Assembly: GCA_029688825.1 (NCBI GenBank)
Contig: JARUKX010000006.1
Coordinates: forward strand, 1-64,000
DNA length: 64,000 bases
Direction of reading: 5' to 3'
Source of the DNA: Haloarculaceae archaeon H-GB1-1
Lineage (GTDB): Archaea; Halobacteriota; Halobacteria; Halobacteriales; Haloarculaceae
A program made the translations under genes and the position numbers. Shown here one piece after another: positions 1 to 8,604 of this stretch (position 1 is its first letter; each line of letters starts with the position of its first letter). The notes under the pieces are model-generated. The model worked only from the letters and a program-made list of their open reading frames with translations, searched no databases and had not been told where the DNA came from.

Positions 1-156
1 ATGGCCGCGGCGACCCCCGGCGAACCAGAGGCCGGCGACGTGGTCGACGAGGCGACCTCGAAGTTCGGCGGCGGCGGTGGCGGTAGTCCGACCGTGGCGC
101 AAGCTGGCGGACTCAACGCTCGTGCGGACGAAGTACTGGACCTGTACAGGGACTGA
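1..156 (+). CDS. alaS: Alanyl-tRNA synthetase, C-terminal end (partial)
   Basis: Only the last 51 residues are in the window; the frame is open from base 1 and stops at 156. The glycine run followed by SPTVAQAGG and a short helical tail is the typical end of the DHHA1 domain of archaeal AlaRS, the cytosolic enzyme that charges tRNA-Ala. The ATG at base 1 is probably internal, so the true start lies outside. A free-standing DHH/DHHA1 protein ending the same way cannot be excluded. Confidence 0.7.
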   Translation: MAAATPGEPEAGDVVDEATSKFGGGGGGSPTVAQAGGLNARADEVLDLYRD

Positions 157-206
157 CCGTCGAACGGGCGACCGACCTTTTTGCTGTGGGGATTCGTAGG
201 GCCGCT

Positions 207-1343
207 ATGGAACTCACGGCCGAACAGGAGGCCATCCGCGAACTCGTCCACGAGGTGGCCGTCGAGGAGATCCGTCCGGTCGCCCGCGAGACCGACCGAG
301 ACGCCACGTTCCCGGAGGACGTGTGGGACACGCTGGCGGAGCTGGACCTGACCGGGCTGACCGTCCCCGAGGAGTACGGCGGATTCGACGCCGACCGGCA
401 GACGTACGCCCTGGTGAACGAGGAGGTCGCCTACGGCATGCTCTCGGTCGCGACCGCGCTCTCGGTCCACGGACTCGCGACCTCCTGCATCGCGGAGTTC
501 GGCGACGAGGACCAGCGCGAGCGGTGGCTCCCCGACATGGCGACCGGCCGTCCGGTCGGCGCGTTCGCCCTCTCCGAGCCCAACGCCGGGTCGAATCCCC
601 GGCAGATGACGACCGAGGCCCGCCGCGAGGGCGACGAGTACGTCATCGACGGCCAGAAACAGTGGATTACGAACGGGTCGCGAGCGGGGGTCATCGTCCT
701 CTTCGCGAAGACGGACCGCGCCGACCCGAACACCATCACGCAGTTCGTCGTGCCCGCAGACGCCGACGGACTCTCCGTGGGCGAGAAGGAGGACAAACTC
801 GGCCTGCGGGCGAGCGACACGACGAGTCTCACCTTCGACGGGGTGCGCATTCCCGCCGAGAATCGGCTGACTGAGGAAGGGAAGGGCCTGTCGGCCGCGC
901 TGTCGATTCTGACCGGCGGCCGCGTCGGCATCGCCGCCCAATCGGTCGGGCTCGCCCAGTCGGCGCTCGACGAGGCGGTCTCGTACGCACAGGAGCGCGA
1001 GCAGTTCGACCAACCCATCGCCGACATCCAGACCATCCAGCACAAGCTTGCCGACATGCAGACGACGGTCCAGGCCGGGCGACTCCTGACGTGGGACGCT
1101 GCGCGGAAACTGGAGCGCGGCGACGACGGCGCGCCGATGGCAGCCAGCATGGCGAAGTACTTCGCGAGCGAAGGGGCGACGGAAGTCACGAACGAAGCCG
1201 TCCAGATTCACGGCGGCTACGGCTACACGACGGATTTCCCGGTCGAGCGACTCTATCGGGACTCGAAGATAACGACCATCTACGAGGGGACCTCGGAGAT
1301 ACAGCAGACCGTCATCGCGCGGGAACTGCTGGAGCAGGAGTGA
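207..1343 (+). CDS. Acyl-CoA dehydrogenase
   Basis: FAD enzyme that makes the alpha-beta double bond of acyl-CoA thioesters in the cytoplasm (beta-oxidation or branched-chain amino acid breakdown) and passes electrons to ETF. At 378 residues it has the usual length. An all-alpha N-terminal domain, a central beta domain with the flavin-binding segment QWITNGSRAG, and a C-terminal helical domain are seen. The catalytic-base motif IYEGTSEIQ is present, with the Glu near residue 360. The start at 207 is preferred over an upstream 186 start because METLTAEQ-like N-termini are typical and a T-rich stretch at about 176-181 fits a leaderless promoter. The chain-length preference is unknown. Confidence 0.93.
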   Translation: MELTAEQEAIRELVHEVAVEEIRPVARETDRDATFPEDVWDTLAELDLTGLTVPEEYGGFDADRQTYALVNEEVAYGMLSVATALSVHGLATSCIAEFGDEDQRERWLPDMATGRPVGAFALSEPNAGSNPRQMTTEARREGDEYVIDGQKQWITNGSRAGVIVLFAKTDRADPNTITQFVVPADADGLSVGEKEDKLGLRASDTTSLTFDGVRIPAENRLTEEGKGLSAALSILTGGRVGIAAQSVGLAQSALDEAVSYAQEREQFDQPIADIQTIQHKLADMQTTVQAGRLLTWDAARKLERGDDGAPMAASMAKYFASEGATEVTNEAVQIHGGYGYTTDFPVERLYRDSKITTIYEGTSEIQQTVIARELLEQE

Positions 1344-1443
1344 GGGGCGATGACGAGGTGACCGGGGCGCATTCGAGTTCGGCCTGGTGGCCGCAGTGAG
1401 CACGACCGAAGTTCCTTTGCGGAATCCCGTCGTACTCACGTGC

Positions 1444-1977
1444 GTGACTGCCGAGTACGACGCTATCGTGTACGACCTCGACGGAACGCTCGTGGAACTC
1501 GACGTCGACTGGGCGGCCGTGGCCGACGACGTGGCCGCGACGCTGCGTGCGCACGACGTGACGGTCGATGGAGCGGACCTCTGGGGCATGTTGACGCTCG
1601 CCGACGAGACCGGCCATCGACCGGTCGTCGAGGACGTCATCGCCGAGTACGAGCGCGAGGGGGCACGGGCCTCCGTCCGACTCGCGCTCGCCGACGAACT
1701 GCCGCTCGACGTTCCGGTCGGCGTCTGTTCGCTGAATTCCGAGCGCGCTTGCCGAATCGCACTGGAGGTCCACGGTATCGACGGCCACGTCGACGCGCTC
1801 GTCGGGCGTGACTCCGTCGCGACGGAGAAGCCGGACCCGGAACCGTTGCTGGCGACCGTCGAATCGCTGTCCGTGGCCCCGGAGCGAACGCTCTTTATCG
1901 GTGATTCCGAGCGCGACGAGGAGACGGCCAACCGCGCGGGAACGGCGTTCCAGTACGTCCGAGCACGGCTGGCCTAA
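1444..1977 (+). CDS. HAD-family hydrolase (phosphatase-like)
   Basis: A 177-residue protein with all four HAD motifs: DLDGT (nucleophile Asp 11 and acid Asp 13), a Ser in SLNSE, a Lys in TEKPDPEP, and GDSERDEE for Mg2+. It likely hydrolyses a small phosphorylated metabolite in the cytoplasm; phosphoglycolate-phosphatase-like members look similar. The GTG start at 1444 puts motif I at residue 11, as usual in the family; an upstream in-frame GTG at 1396 would add a non-conserved tail. Its stop overlaps the stop of the convergent gene on the other strand. Confidence 0.85.
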   Translation: MTAEYDAIVYDLDGTLVELDVDWAAVADDVAATLRAHDVTVDGADLWGMLTLADETGHRPVVEDVIAEYEREGARASVRLALADELPLDVPVGVCSLNSERACRIALEVHGIDGHVDALVGRDSVATEKPDPEPLLATVESLSVAPERTLFIGDSERDEETANRAGTAFQYVRARLA

Positions 1978-2204
1978 TCCTGCTGCCGTCGAGCGTAGAG
2001 GTAGACGCCGATTGCGGTGAGAAACCAGACGAGTGCACCGACTCGGACGGCGAACGACGCCCACTCCGTCCAGGAATCCAGTGGCGTGCCGAGCGAGAGG
2101 AGCGCCACGAGTGGCGCGCCGCCGACGATGGTCAGGACGAACGTGGTCTGCATGACCCAGGCGTAGTCGATCCCGTCGGGGTCGGTTCGCTCGACGTATG
2201 GCAC
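1974..2204 (-). CDS. Small two-span membrane protein (DUF5822-like)
   Basis: A 76-residue protein with two hydrophobic helices (about residues 18-40 and 50-70) separated by a short loop containing TPLDSWTEWAS. It resembles the haloarchaeal family DUF5822, whose function is unknown. It converges on the HAD gene so tightly that the two stop codons share bases at 1974-1977, so transcription of the two is probably mutually bounded. Confidence 0.75.
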   Translation of the reverse strand: MPYVERTDPDGIDYAWVMQTTFVLTIVGGAPLVALLSLGTPLDSWTEWASFAVRVGALVWFLTAIGVYLYARRQQD

Positions 2205-2263
2205 GCCAGTTCGTTCGCACGCGAGTCAAAAGCGTGTATCGGTTCTCCGGACGGGCGACTCGG

Positions 2264-2590
2264 TCAGCGCTGGCCCAGCGATGCCGACGGTCGCGGCGGC
2301 ACGTAGAGGTTCAGCGTTTCGAGCGGCTCGTCGCCCGTATTCCGGATCTCGTGACCCTCGCCGCGTTCGATGAGGACCAGTTCGCCCGGTGAGAGGGGAA
2401 CTGGCTCGCCCTCGACGATGGCCTCACCGGTCCCGTCGACGACGTAGAGCCACTGAACGCTGTCGGGATGACGGTTCTCCGGTCCGCCGGTGGACTCGTC
2501 GATCTCCAGGGTCATCGAAGCGGCCTGCCCGCGCTCGTTCTCCAGGACCAGTTCGAACCACTCGGTCGCATCCGTCGGTGCGTGTTTCAC
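2264..2590 (-). CDS. Cupin-domain protein
   Basis: A 108-residue single cupin barrel. Motif 1 is represented by HPDSVQWLYVVDGTGEAIVEG and motif 2 by GELVLIERGEGHEI. Such proteins bind a metal or small ligand; here the first motif has only one obvious His, so metal binding is uncertain. The GTG start at 2590 (VKHAPTDATEW) is chosen because the upstream extension to 2683 is Arg/Pro-rich and not acidic, unlike the rest. Confidence 0.8.
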   Translation of the reverse strand: MKHAPTDATEWFELVLENERGQAASMTLEIDESTGGPENRHPDSVQWLYVVDGTGEAIVEGEPVPLSPGELVLIERGEGHEIRNTGDEPLETLNLYVPPRPSASLGQR

Positions 2591-2928
2591 GGCCGGGGTT
2601 CGAAGGTCCGATGCAGAAGCGTTTGGAATCGGCAATCCATCCCGGAAGGCTGCCAAGCGGTTTCGATAAAAACAATCGCCCACATTTTTCGCAGAACCGA
2701 ATGGTTTAGTTTAGATTTTCAGTGGGAGTGTCCTAGAACATCCTAGAGAATTTGGATATATTTGCCCAATCTAAGAATCAGACTCTTATACCGTGCTGAA
2801 GCAGCTCACGTCGTGACACGAACGACTGGCCATCACCCTGTCGCCATCGCCGTACTGAACGGAACCGTCCCCGAAACTGTCTCAGTGAGTCTGCAGGCGC
2901 GACCGGCGGACGACGCTCTCCCGGGAGA

Positions 2929-3828
2929 ATGACTGCTGGCCAACACCTCACCCGCGCGGTCGAATACGACGACGAATTCATGCTCGAAGCGACCGAGCGC
3001 GGCTGTCGGACGTTCATCCGCACCGTCGTCGAGGACGCCGGTGCGAACGGCGTCGTCGTCGCGCTGAGCGGCGGCATCGACTCGACGACCGCGGCCATGC
3101 TCGCCGTGGACGCTCTCGGACCGGCATCCGTCTCGGGCCTGATACTGCCCGCCGGGCCGACGGCGGACGCCAACCGTCGCGATGCACAGATCGTCGCCGA
3201 GGCACTGCAGATCACGCATCGGACCGTCGACCTCCAGCCGTTGCTCGATCAGTTCACGAAGCAGATGACCGCCCCGCACTGGATGCAGGACGGCGACGTT
3301 CGGGAGTGCGAATCTGTGGTCCACGGTCCGCGTGAAACGCGGGCGTCGTTCACCGAGGCGCTGGGAAACGCCGCTGCACGGTTGCGGATGGTGGCCACCT
3401 ACTTCGAGGCCAACACCGCGAATCGACTGGTCCTGGGGACGAGCAACCGAACCGAATCGCTGCTGGGTTACGTCACGAAGTTCGGCGACGGCGCGGCGGA
3501 CCTGCGACCGCTCGGTGACCTCTACAAGACGGAGGTACGGGCATTGGCTCGTCGACTCGGCGTCCCGCGTCGGATCGTCGAGAAGGCGCCGACGGCAGGC
3601 CTCCTCCCCGACCAGACCGACGAAGAAGACCTCGGTGCAGACTACGAGACCATCGACGAGATACTTCGCGCGGTCGTCGACCAGGGACGGTCCCGCCATA
3701 CCGCCGCCGAGGCGGTCGGCGTCGACGTCGAACTCGTGGACCGGTTCGTCGAGATGTACGCGGCGTCGGCCCACAAGCGCCGGCTCCCGCCGACGCCGGG
3801 GACGTACCCGGAGGTGACCGTCCGGTGA
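2929..3828 (+). CDS. nadE: NH3-dependent NAD+ synthetase
   Basis: Adenylates nicotinic acid adenine dinucleotide and amidates it with ammonia to NAD+, the last step of NAD synthesis. The PP-loop SGGIDST is at residues 47-53. The family motifs GTSNRTE, KFGDGAADLRPLGDLYKT and the C-terminal HKRRLPP are all present. At 299 residues it is a little longer than bacterial NadE (about 270) and lacks a glutaminase domain, so it should use free ammonia. The next gene starts inside its stop codon. Confidence 0.93.
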   Translation: MTAGQHLTRAVEYDDEFMLEATERGCRTFIRTVVEDAGANGVVVALSGGIDSTTAAMLAVDALGPASVSGLILPAGPTADANRRDAQIVAEALQITHRTVDLQPLLDQFTKQMTAPHWMQDGDVRECESVVHGPRETRASFTEALGNAAARLRMVATYFEANTANRLVLGTSNRTESLLGYVTKFGDGAADLRPLGDLYKTEVRALARRLGVPRRIVEKAPTAGLLPDQTDEEDLGADYETIDEILRAVVDQGRSRHTAAEAVGVDVELVDRFVEMYAASAHKRRLPPTPGTYPEVTVR

Positions 3829-4364
3829 CGACCGAGACCGTCGTTGTCGCAGTGACGGCTGCGGACGGTGAGCGAGCGGGGTCAGTGGCTGATGCGGCGG
3901 TGACGGTCGCCGCCGACCCGAACGCGACCGTCGAAGTGGTCACCGTCTTCGACGTCGAAGCGTACCAGAACCGCTGTGAACTGCTCGGGTGTCACGCGGA
4001 CCGGCGTCTCGGTCCCGACGAGGTCGCCGCTCGCGTCACGGCCGTTCGAGCGGTCGTGGACGAACTCGAGCGAGCGGCCACTGACCACCACCTGGACGTC
4101 GAGGTTCGGGGATTGCTCGGCACCGACAGAGAGAGCGCCGTGACGGCGTTGGTCGAAGACGTCGGCGCGGACCATCTGGTTGCGGTCGAACGCCGTCGAT
4201 GCCGTGACCGACGACGCTGGTGGTCGCGGACACGACCCCAGTTCGGCGCGGTCGAGTGTCCGGTCACGTTCGTCGGGAAGGGTGGGGATTCGACGACTGG
4301 AGCGTCGTCGCGGACCCACGCGACCGAGCGGACGCCGCTCCTCTGGACCGTCCGTGGCGGCTGA
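3825..4364 (+). CDS. Universal stress protein (UspA) family
   Basis: A 179-residue Rossmann-like alpha/beta protein: the N-terminus TVVVAVTAADG, a central acidic helix, and a C-terminal region ending in VECPVTFVGKGG, the usual last strand of a Usp domain. The Arg-rich RRRCRDRRRWWSR stretch replaces the canonical G-x2-G-x9-G(S/T) ATP loop, so ATP binding is doubtful. The GTG start at 3825 overlaps the nadE stop by four bases, indicating translational coupling. Confidence 0.7.
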   Translation: MTTETVVVAVTAADGERAGSVADAAVTVAADPNATVEVVTVFDVEAYQNRCELLGCHADRRLGPDEVAARVTAVRAVVDELERAATDHHLDVEVRGLLGTDRESAVTALVEDVGADHLVAVERRRCRDRRRWWSRTRPQFGAVECPVTFVGKGGDSTTGASSRTHATERTPLLWTVRGG

Positions 4365-4421
4365 TCTGACGGGTCCGCAGTCACCCGAAGGCGTATGGTC
4401 GGCCCCTGTGAGATGTCCGGT

Positions 4422-5222
4422 ATGGTCACCGTTCGGGAACTCCAGACCAGCGAGGAGCCGATCACCATGCTGACCGCGTACGACGCCACGACGGCGGAGA
4501 TAGTCGATGCGGCCGGCGTGGACGTGGTGCTGGTGGGCGACAGCATGGGCGACACGGCGCTCGGCTACGAGTCGACGCTCCCCGTCACCGTCGACGAGAT
4601 GGCCAGCCACGTGGGGGCGGTCGCACGCGCCACGGAGGACGCCCTCGTCGTCGCCGACATGCCCTTCCTCTCGGTCGGCGTCGACCCGGCCGACAGCGTC
4701 GAGCACTGCGGCCGGATGCTCAAAGAGGAGGGAGCGCAGGCGGTGAAGCTCGAAAGCGGCCCCCACACCGTCGAGCTGACCGAGCGGCTCACCCAGCTCG
4801 GCATCCCCGTCATGGCCCACCTCGGACTGACCCCCCAGCGGGTCCACCAGCTCGGCGGCTACAAGCGACAGGGTACGTCGTCGGAGGCAGCAACCGAGAT
4901 ACTCGAACTCGCCAGAGAGCACGAGGCCGCGGGCGCGTTCTCGCTCGTCCTCGAACACGTCCCGGCGAACCTCGCCGCTCACGTCACCGAGGAGCTAGAG
5001 ATTCCGACCATCGGTATCGGTGCCGGTGGGGACTGCGACGGGCAGGTGCTCGTCGTGGACGACGCCGTCGGACTCACCGAGGACGCACCCTCGTTCGCGA
5101 AGCAGTTCGGCGACGTCCGGGCAGAGATGGAACGCGCGGTCGAGGGGTACGTCGAGGAGGTCGAGAGCGGCGAGTTCCCCGGTTCGGAACACGCGACCGT
5201 CGCCGACGACCTGGACGTTTGA
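4422..5222 (+). CDS. panB: 3-Methyl-2-oxobutanoate hydroxymethyltransferase
   Basis: Transfers a hydroxymethyl group from methylene-tetrahydropterin to 2-oxoisovalerate to give ketopantoate, the first step of pantoate/CoA synthesis. The TIM-barrel motifs ITMLTAYDATTA, VGDSMG (Mg2+ Asp), VKLESG, HLGLTPQ, and the catalytic-Glu stretch LVLEHVP are all readable. At 266 residues it has the normal length. The start is set at the ATG at 4422 (MVTVREL); an ATG nine bases upstream is possible. Confidence 0.95.
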   Translation: MVTVRELQTSEEPITMLTAYDATTAEIVDAAGVDVVLVGDSMGDTALGYESTLPVTVDEMASHVGAVARATEDALVVADMPFLSVGVDPADSVEHCGRMLKEEGAQAVKLESGPHTVELTERLTQLGIPVMAHLGLTPQRVHQLGGYKRQGTSSEAATEILELAREHEAAGAFSLVLEHVPANLAAHVTEELEIPTIGIGAGGDCDGQVLVVDDAVGLTEDAPSFAKQFGDVRAEMERAVEGYVEEVESGEFPGSEHATVADDLDV

Positions 5223-5253
5223 ATTCTCGGTTCGTGGAATCTACCAGACCGCC

Positions 5254-5259
5254 TTTATT
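5254..5259 (+). promoter_or_regulatory. TATA box of the nos operon
   Basis: TTTATT lies about 24 bases before the ATG at 5281, the spacing expected for a leaderless haloarchaeal transcript starting at or next to the nosL start codon. Confidence 0.5.
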
Positions 5260-5280
5260 CGAGTTACTGCTAGTGTTCGC

Positions 5281-5904
5281 ATGCGAGTCCCCACATCCGA
5301 ACAGGACAGCGGACGACGGGCCGAACCGTGTGCACACCGCGTGAGCCGTCGGCGAGTACTTACGGCGAGTGCAGCACTTGGAGCGACGGCACTGGCCGGC
5401 TGTGCGGGTACGGGAGGGGAAAGCGACGAGGGGCCGGCCGCAGTGACGCTCACGGAGCAGGACACCTGTGAGGTGTGCGGGATGGTCATTCCGAACCATC
5501 CCGGCCCCAGTGCGGAGATCTTCTACGCCGACCAGCAGCCCTCCGGCCACGAGAACCCGGCGCGCTTCGACAGCACGTGGGAAGCGTTCCAGTACGACTT
5601 CGAGCGGCAGGATCGCGGGTGGACGCGGCAGGCCTTCTACGTGACCGACTACTCGGCCGTCGACTACGAGGTGTTCACGGACGGCGGCGATACGCTCATC
5701 ACGACCCACCCGGAGGCCGACGCGTTCGCCGACGCGAGCGAGGTCACGTTCGTCGTCGGCTCGGAGGTGAAAGGCGCGATGGGGCGGGACCTCATCGCGT
5801 TCTCCGAGAAGGCCGATGCGGAGTCGTTCAACGCTGAGTACGGCGGGTCGCTGGCCACGTTCGACCAGGTGACGCCGGAAACCATCGCCCAGCTCGGCCG
5901 GTAG
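5281..5904 (+). CDS. nosL: NosL-type copper lipoprotein
   Basis: Extracytoplasmic copper chaperone for nitrous oxide reductase assembly. The N-terminus has a twin-arginine motif (SRRRVLTAS) and a lipobox LAGC, so it should be exported by Tat and lipid-anchored outside. The Cu(I)-binding NosL signature TCEVCGM is at about residues 61-67 and is followed by a NosL core (RQAFYVTDYS, AMGRDLIAFSE). The start at 5281 is supported by the TATA box upstream. It heads a nosL-nosD-nosF-nosY unit; no nosZ is present in the window. Confidence 0.9.
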   Translation: MRVPTSEQDSGRRAEPCAHRVSRRRVLTASAALGATALAGCAGTGGESDEGPAAVTLTEQDTCEVCGMVIPNHPGPSAEIFYADQQPSGHENPARFDSTWEAFQYDFERQDRGWTRQAFYVTDYSAVDYEVFTDGGDTLITTHPEADAFADASEVTFVVGSEVKGAMGRDLIAFSEKADAESFNAEYGGSLATFDQVTPETIAQLGR

Positions 5905-5908
5905 ACGG

Positions 5909-7846
5909 ATGCTCGTCAAGTACGTCCTCGTGGCACTGCTGACCGTCCTCGCCGTATTGGGCGGGAGCTTCCTCGTCCAGCCGGGTAGCGACGCGAGGCT
6001 CTCACCGGTCCGGTTCGACGACACGCTGCAGATGGGGCTGTCGAGTGAGACGGTCAGAGAAGCCGAGGCGGCCGACGCGGTGATACCGCGTGCGGAGGTG
6101 TTCTACTCGCAGTATCGGTACGTCGTCGGCTACGAGGGACTGGAGACGCTGGCGTCCGAACTCGGCCGCGTGGGCCACGAGCGGCAGTTCGGCAGGCCGC
6201 TCGCAATTTTCGTCACGGACTACTCGAACGCCGACCCGTACGTCGACGACGACGGACTGCTGCGCGTGAACTCCAGTTTCGACGTCCGGTGGACGAACGC
6301 GTCGAAGGCGAGCTTCGTGGTCGATAGCGGTGCGCGAACGCCCGCCGGGCCGACGCCGGTCCCCTTCGAGTCCCAGGCGAGTGCGCGGGAATTCGCCGCC
6401 CGATACGGCGGCGACGTGGTCGGCTGGGCCGAACTGCGACGGCGACTCACGGAGCGCCCGGGCGTCCGAGAGACCTCACGCGCGGCGGTCGCGAACCGCT
6501 CGCAGTGGGCGAACCGGACAGTCGCCGCGACGTCGGCGTACGACGACCGGCCAGTCTCCGTCGTCGTCGGCGAGGACGCACCGACGCTGTCGGCGGCGGT
6601 CGAACGGGCCCCGGCGAATACGACGGTCGTGCTTCCGCCCGGCACCTACGACGGGAACGTCACCGTCGAGAAACCCCTGACGATTCGGGGGTCGGGACCG
6701 GAGACGACGATTCGCGGCCCCGGAAACGGAACCGTCCTGCGCTTGTCTGCCCAGCGAATCGCTGTCCGCTCGCTCGCCATCGACGGCGTGGGTCCGAACG
6801 GAACGGCCCCGCTGGCCGAACGGGAGTCGCTCACCGGCTGGGACGCGAAGATACGGGCTGTGTACGGGTCCGGCGACGCGGCAATTCTCGCCGACGGCGC
6901 GAACCGCTCGCTCGTCTCGAACGTGCGCATTACGACGCCCGCGAGCGGGGTCATCGTCCGCAGTAGCGACGAGGTCGTCGTCGCGAACGTCACCATCGAC
7001 GGGACGGAGCGCTGGCAGGACGGCTTCATGAACGTCCTCGCCATCCGCTCGCGAATCGTCGTGCAGGATTCCACCATCCGCGGCGGTCGGGACGGGGTCT
7101 ATACGCATCGCGCACACGGGCTCGTCGTCCGCCGTACCGAGATGCGCGACCTCCGATTCGGCGTCCACGAGATGTACACGTCGGACGCGCTGGTGCGGAA
7201 CAACACCGTTCGAGACGCCGATGTCGGGCTCATCGTGATGACGCGTCCGACCGGGAACGCGCTCGTCGGCAACGACGTCCGGGCGAGCGACGGTGGGCTC
7301 TCGGTCGTCGGCAGCGATTCCTACGTCGCCCAGAACGTCGTCGCGGGCAACGACCTCGGAATCGACGTCGCGACCCGACGATCACTCTACGAGCGGAACA
7401 CGGTCGTCGGAAACGACGTGGGCCTTCGGGCCGGGACGCTGCTTCCGACGAACTGGGTCGTCGCGAACGACGTCGTCGGGAACGACCGCCCGGTCACGAC
7501 CGGCCGAGGGCCGACCCGCGTCTGGACGGCGACGGACGCGGACGCGTCGGGCGAGGACCGACGCGGGAACTACTGGGGCGACCTGCCCGCGCTGGATCGC
7601 GACGGCGACGGAACGATCGACCGCGCGTACCGGCCGACGGGAGCCGTCGACGGACGACTTGGGGGTCGCGGACCTGGCGCGACGAGCGCAGCGACGCTCG
7701 CGCGGTCGCCCACCGTCTCCCTCCTCCGGGAGTTCGAGACGGTCGTCCCGGGGCTGCGTGCCGGGGGCGTCGTCGACACCGACCCACTGGCCGAGCCAGT
7801 GCGACCCGCTGTCGTCGATTCGCTGACGGAGCGTGAGCACGCGTGA
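5909..7846 (+). CDS. nosD: NosD periplasmic copper-assembly protein with N-terminal NosL-like domain
   Basis: A 645-residue exported protein. An N-terminal hydrophobic helix (residues 4-22) leads into a region (about 45-175) that resembles the NosL core of the preceding gene (FYSQYRYVV, LAIFVTDYSNAD, FAARYGGDV) but has lost the CxxCGM copper site. The remainder is a right-handed parallel beta-helix of NosD/CASH repeats (TVVLPPGTYDGNV, GVYTHRAHGLVV, NNTVRDADVGLIV). Known NosD proteins act with NosFY in loading the Cu(Z) site of N2O reductase. It follows nosL by four bases; the nosF start lies inside its stop. Confidence 0.88.
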   Translation: MLVKYVLVALLTVLAVLGGSFLVQPGSDARLSPVRFDDTLQMGLSSETVREAEAADAVIPRAEVFYSQYRYVVGYEGLETLASELGRVGHERQFGRPLAIFVTDYSNADPYVDDDGLLRVNSSFDVRWTNASKASFVVDSGARTPAGPTPVPFESQASAREFAARYGGDVVGWAELRRRLTERPGVRETSRAAVANRSQWANRTVAATSAYDDRPVSVVVGEDAPTLSAAVERAPANTTVVLPPGTYDGNVTVEKPLTIRGSGPETTIRGPGNGTVLRLSAQRIAVRSLAIDGVGPNGTAPLAERESLTGWDAKIRAVYGSGDAAILADGANRSLVSNVRITTPASGVIVRSSDEVVVANVTIDGTERWQDGFMNVLAIRSRIVVQDSTIRGGRDGVYTHRAHGLVVRRTEMRDLRFGVHEMYTSDALVRNNTVRDADVGLIVMTRPTGNALVGNDVRASDGGLSVVGSDSYVAQNVVAGNDLGIDVATRRSLYERNTVVGNDVGLRAGTLLPTNWVVANDVVGNDRPVTTGRGPTRVWTATDADASGEDRRGNYWGDLPALDRDGDGTIDRAYRPTGAVDGRLGGRGPGATSAATLARSPTVSLLREFETVVPGLRAGGVVDTDPLAEPVRPAVVDSLTEREHA

Positions 7847-8604
7847 GCGGGGACCACACACAGCCACCGTCCGACGGGAACGCCCTGCTCACCGCCGAGA
7901 ACGTCGGCGTCTCCTTCGGGAAGACGGACGTGCTCGAGGACGTGACCGCCACCGTCGAGCCGGGACAGGTCGTCGGCCTCGTCGGACCGAACGGCTCGGG
8001 GAAGACGACGCTGCTGCGGGTGCTGGCCGGACTGCTCGGCCCGACCCACGGGACCGTGACCTACGGCACAGACGCTGAACGGCCGGTCGGGTACCTCCCG
8101 CAGACGCCCGCGTTCCGGCCTCGGTTCACCGTCGCGGAGACGCTGCAGTTCTACGCCGACCTCGCGAGGTGCGAGCGAGACGTGGCCGATATCCTGGACG
8201 AGGTCGGCCTCTCGGCTGCGGCGGACCGCCGAGTCGAGGCGCTCTCCGGCGGGATGACGCGCCTGCTGGGCATCGCACAGGCGACCGTGGGCGATCCACC
8301 GCTGACGATGCTCGACGAGCCCATCAGCGGCCTCGACCCGGAGATGGCCGACCGCATCTTCCAGACGGTCGCGGACCTCGCGAGCGAAGACGGGAGCGTC
8401 CTCCTCGCGACCCACGACATCTCGGGGCTCGAAGCGGTCGCAGACCACGTGCTGTTGCTCGACGAGGGACGCATCGAAGCGTCGGGATCACCGGCCAGCC
8501 TCCGCGAAACAGCCGGGACCGAGACGTTACGAGAGGCGTTCTCCGTGCTCGTCGACCGCGGCACCGTCGCGGCCGCGCAGGTCGGCCGCGGAGGGTCGAG
8601 ATGA
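7843..8604 (+). CDS. nosF: NosF ABC-transporter ATPase
   Basis: A 253-residue ABC ATPase with Walker A GPNGSGKTT, Q-loop LPQTP, signature LSGGM, Walker B LTMLDEP and switch His in LLATHD. It powers the NosFY transporter thought to export a sulfur species or otherwise support Cu(Z) assembly. The GTG start at 7843 shares four bases with the nosD stop, and its own stop overlaps nosY, so the four genes are translationally coupled. Confidence 0.9.
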   Translation: MSGDHTQPPSDGNALLTAENVGVSFGKTDVLEDVTATVEPGQVVGLVGPNGSGKTTLLRVLAGLLGPTHGTVTYGTDAERPVGYLPQTPAFRPRFTVAETLQFYADLARCERDVADILDEVGLSAAADRRVEALSGGMTRLLGIAQATVGDPPLTMLDEPISGLDPEMADRIFQTVADLASEDGSVLLATHDISGLEAVADHVLLLDEGRIEASGSPASLRETAGTETLREAFSVLVDRGTVAAAQVGRGGSR